DNA from: Verrucomicrobiota bacterium
GTDB taxonomy: Bacteria; Verrucomicrobiota; Verrucomicrobiia; Limisphaerales; JADJPG01
Direction of reading: 5' to 3'
NCBI GenBank assembly: GCA_016713365.1
Contig: JADJPG010000006.1
Span: forward strand, 62,001-126,000
Length of the DNA stretch: 64,000 bases
Under the pieces are notes generated by a model. It did not search any database and had not been told where the DNA came from. It was given only the letters and a program-made list of their open reading frames with translations. Below, piece after piece: positions 63,826 through 64,000 of this stretch. Numbering within the stretch: the stretch's first letter is position 1; each line of letters begins with the position of its first letter. The translations under genes were made by a program, and so were the position numbers.

Positions 63826-63978
63826 ATGATCTATTACGCACATACTGCGGAAGGCCCCAATGGCCGTCCAGACCCGGACCAATCTGGGTGGCAGAAGCTT
63901 GCCGATCACTTGCGGGCGGTGGAGTCCCGAGCATGTCCTCAATGTAAACAACCGTACCACGGAGCATCCCGTTTATGA
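63826..63978 (+). pseudogene. cas3: N-terminal fragment resembling Cas3 HD nuclease
   Basis: ATG 63826 opens MIYYAHTAEGPNGRPDPDQS and continues GWQKLADHLRAVES, very like the start of Cas3 HD domains (h-A-H-S-x6-W-Q-x-L-x-x-H-L-x-x-V-A). The first HD metal ligand would be the His in YYAHT. Similarity stops at about 63933; the frame then reads an unrelated RACPQCKQPYHGAS and stops at 63978, and no other frame restores the expected helix. The gene is therefore truncated or frameshifted, close to the right edge. AGGTG at 63811 is a possible ribosome-binding site. No CRISPR repeats are visible. Confidence 0.45.
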
Positions 63979-64000
63979 AACCTCCACTTCTCGCCCATCC

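Larger units (their letters stand above)
25983..64000. mobile_element. Integrative and conjugative element at tRNA-Leu (right end not seen)
   Basis: The inferred element begins at the 3' end of tRNA-Leu with a tyrosine recombinase, then a methylase-helicase protein, regulators, and a Trb/VirB-type mating-pair-formation operon (trbC, D, E, J, L, F, G, I) interrupted by RHS cargo. Relaxase, coupling protein and TrbB are not visible, and no duplicate of the tRNA 3' end was found to mark attR. The element therefore either continues past the right edge or is incomplete. The right limit given is simply the window end. Confidence 0.65.

Noticed and set aside
1..64000. CRISPR array or rRNA genes
   Set aside because: No regularly spaced repeats and no rRNA sequence were seen anywhere in the window.

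Overview
The window reads as chromosomal DNA of a Verrucomicrobiota bacterium, probably of the Limisphaerales/Pedosphaerales type. The evidence is a 52-residue protein with a VPDGG...RRK exosortase-type C-terminus, a Tat-exported Gfo/Idh/MocA oxidoreductase, secreted proteins ending in 'TYRVESSTNLVNW'-like tails, and a tyrosine recombinase and RHS proteins of the style common in that phylum. This assignment is an inference from gene style; no rRNA is present.

Layout. 0-2.6 kb is a leftward operon (ubiE-like methyltransferase, L,D-transpeptidase, M42-type peptidase, membrane-anchored protein). A decayed Wzz-like gene follows. 3.4-11.1 kb is a rightward envelope block: YebC/PmpR regulator, a large RND/MMPL exporter, a Trp/Pro/Tyr-repeat exported protein, and an MlaE-MlaF-MlaD lipid-transport operon with ATGA overlaps. 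11.4-25.4 kb holds exported proteins, an MFS exporter behind a leader-peptide/terminator arrangement, tmRNA, ndk, and several frameshifted genes (phytase-like/HYR/DUF839 protein, Gfo/Idh/MocA, SelO).

25.9 kb to beyond the right edge appears to be an integrative and conjugative element (ICE). A tRNA-Leu(UAA) is followed by a tyrosine recombinase, a methylase-helicase giant (frameshifted), regulators, and a leftward Trb/VirB-type secretion operon in Ti-plasmid-like order (trbC-D-x-E, then J-L-F-G-I). Between trbE and trbJ lies about 17 kb of cargo: a beta-helix protein, a 1865-residue exported RHS protein, three short signal-peptide-plus-RHS-core tip proteins, a remnant of a fourth, small exported partner genes translationally coupled to each, a transglutaminase-like protein and a CotH-kinase protein. 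Three of the four complete RHS ends carry a HExxH zinc-metallopeptidase motif. I regard this array of exported RHS tip/partner pairs inside a conjugation operon as the most interesting system here.

No relaxase, coupling protein or VirB11/TrbB was found; a divergent ClpB-like AAA+ ATPase sits next to trbC instead. At the right edge is a short fragment resembling the start of Cas3. Many genes carry single-base indels, often in homopolymers, so part of the apparent decay could be sequence error.
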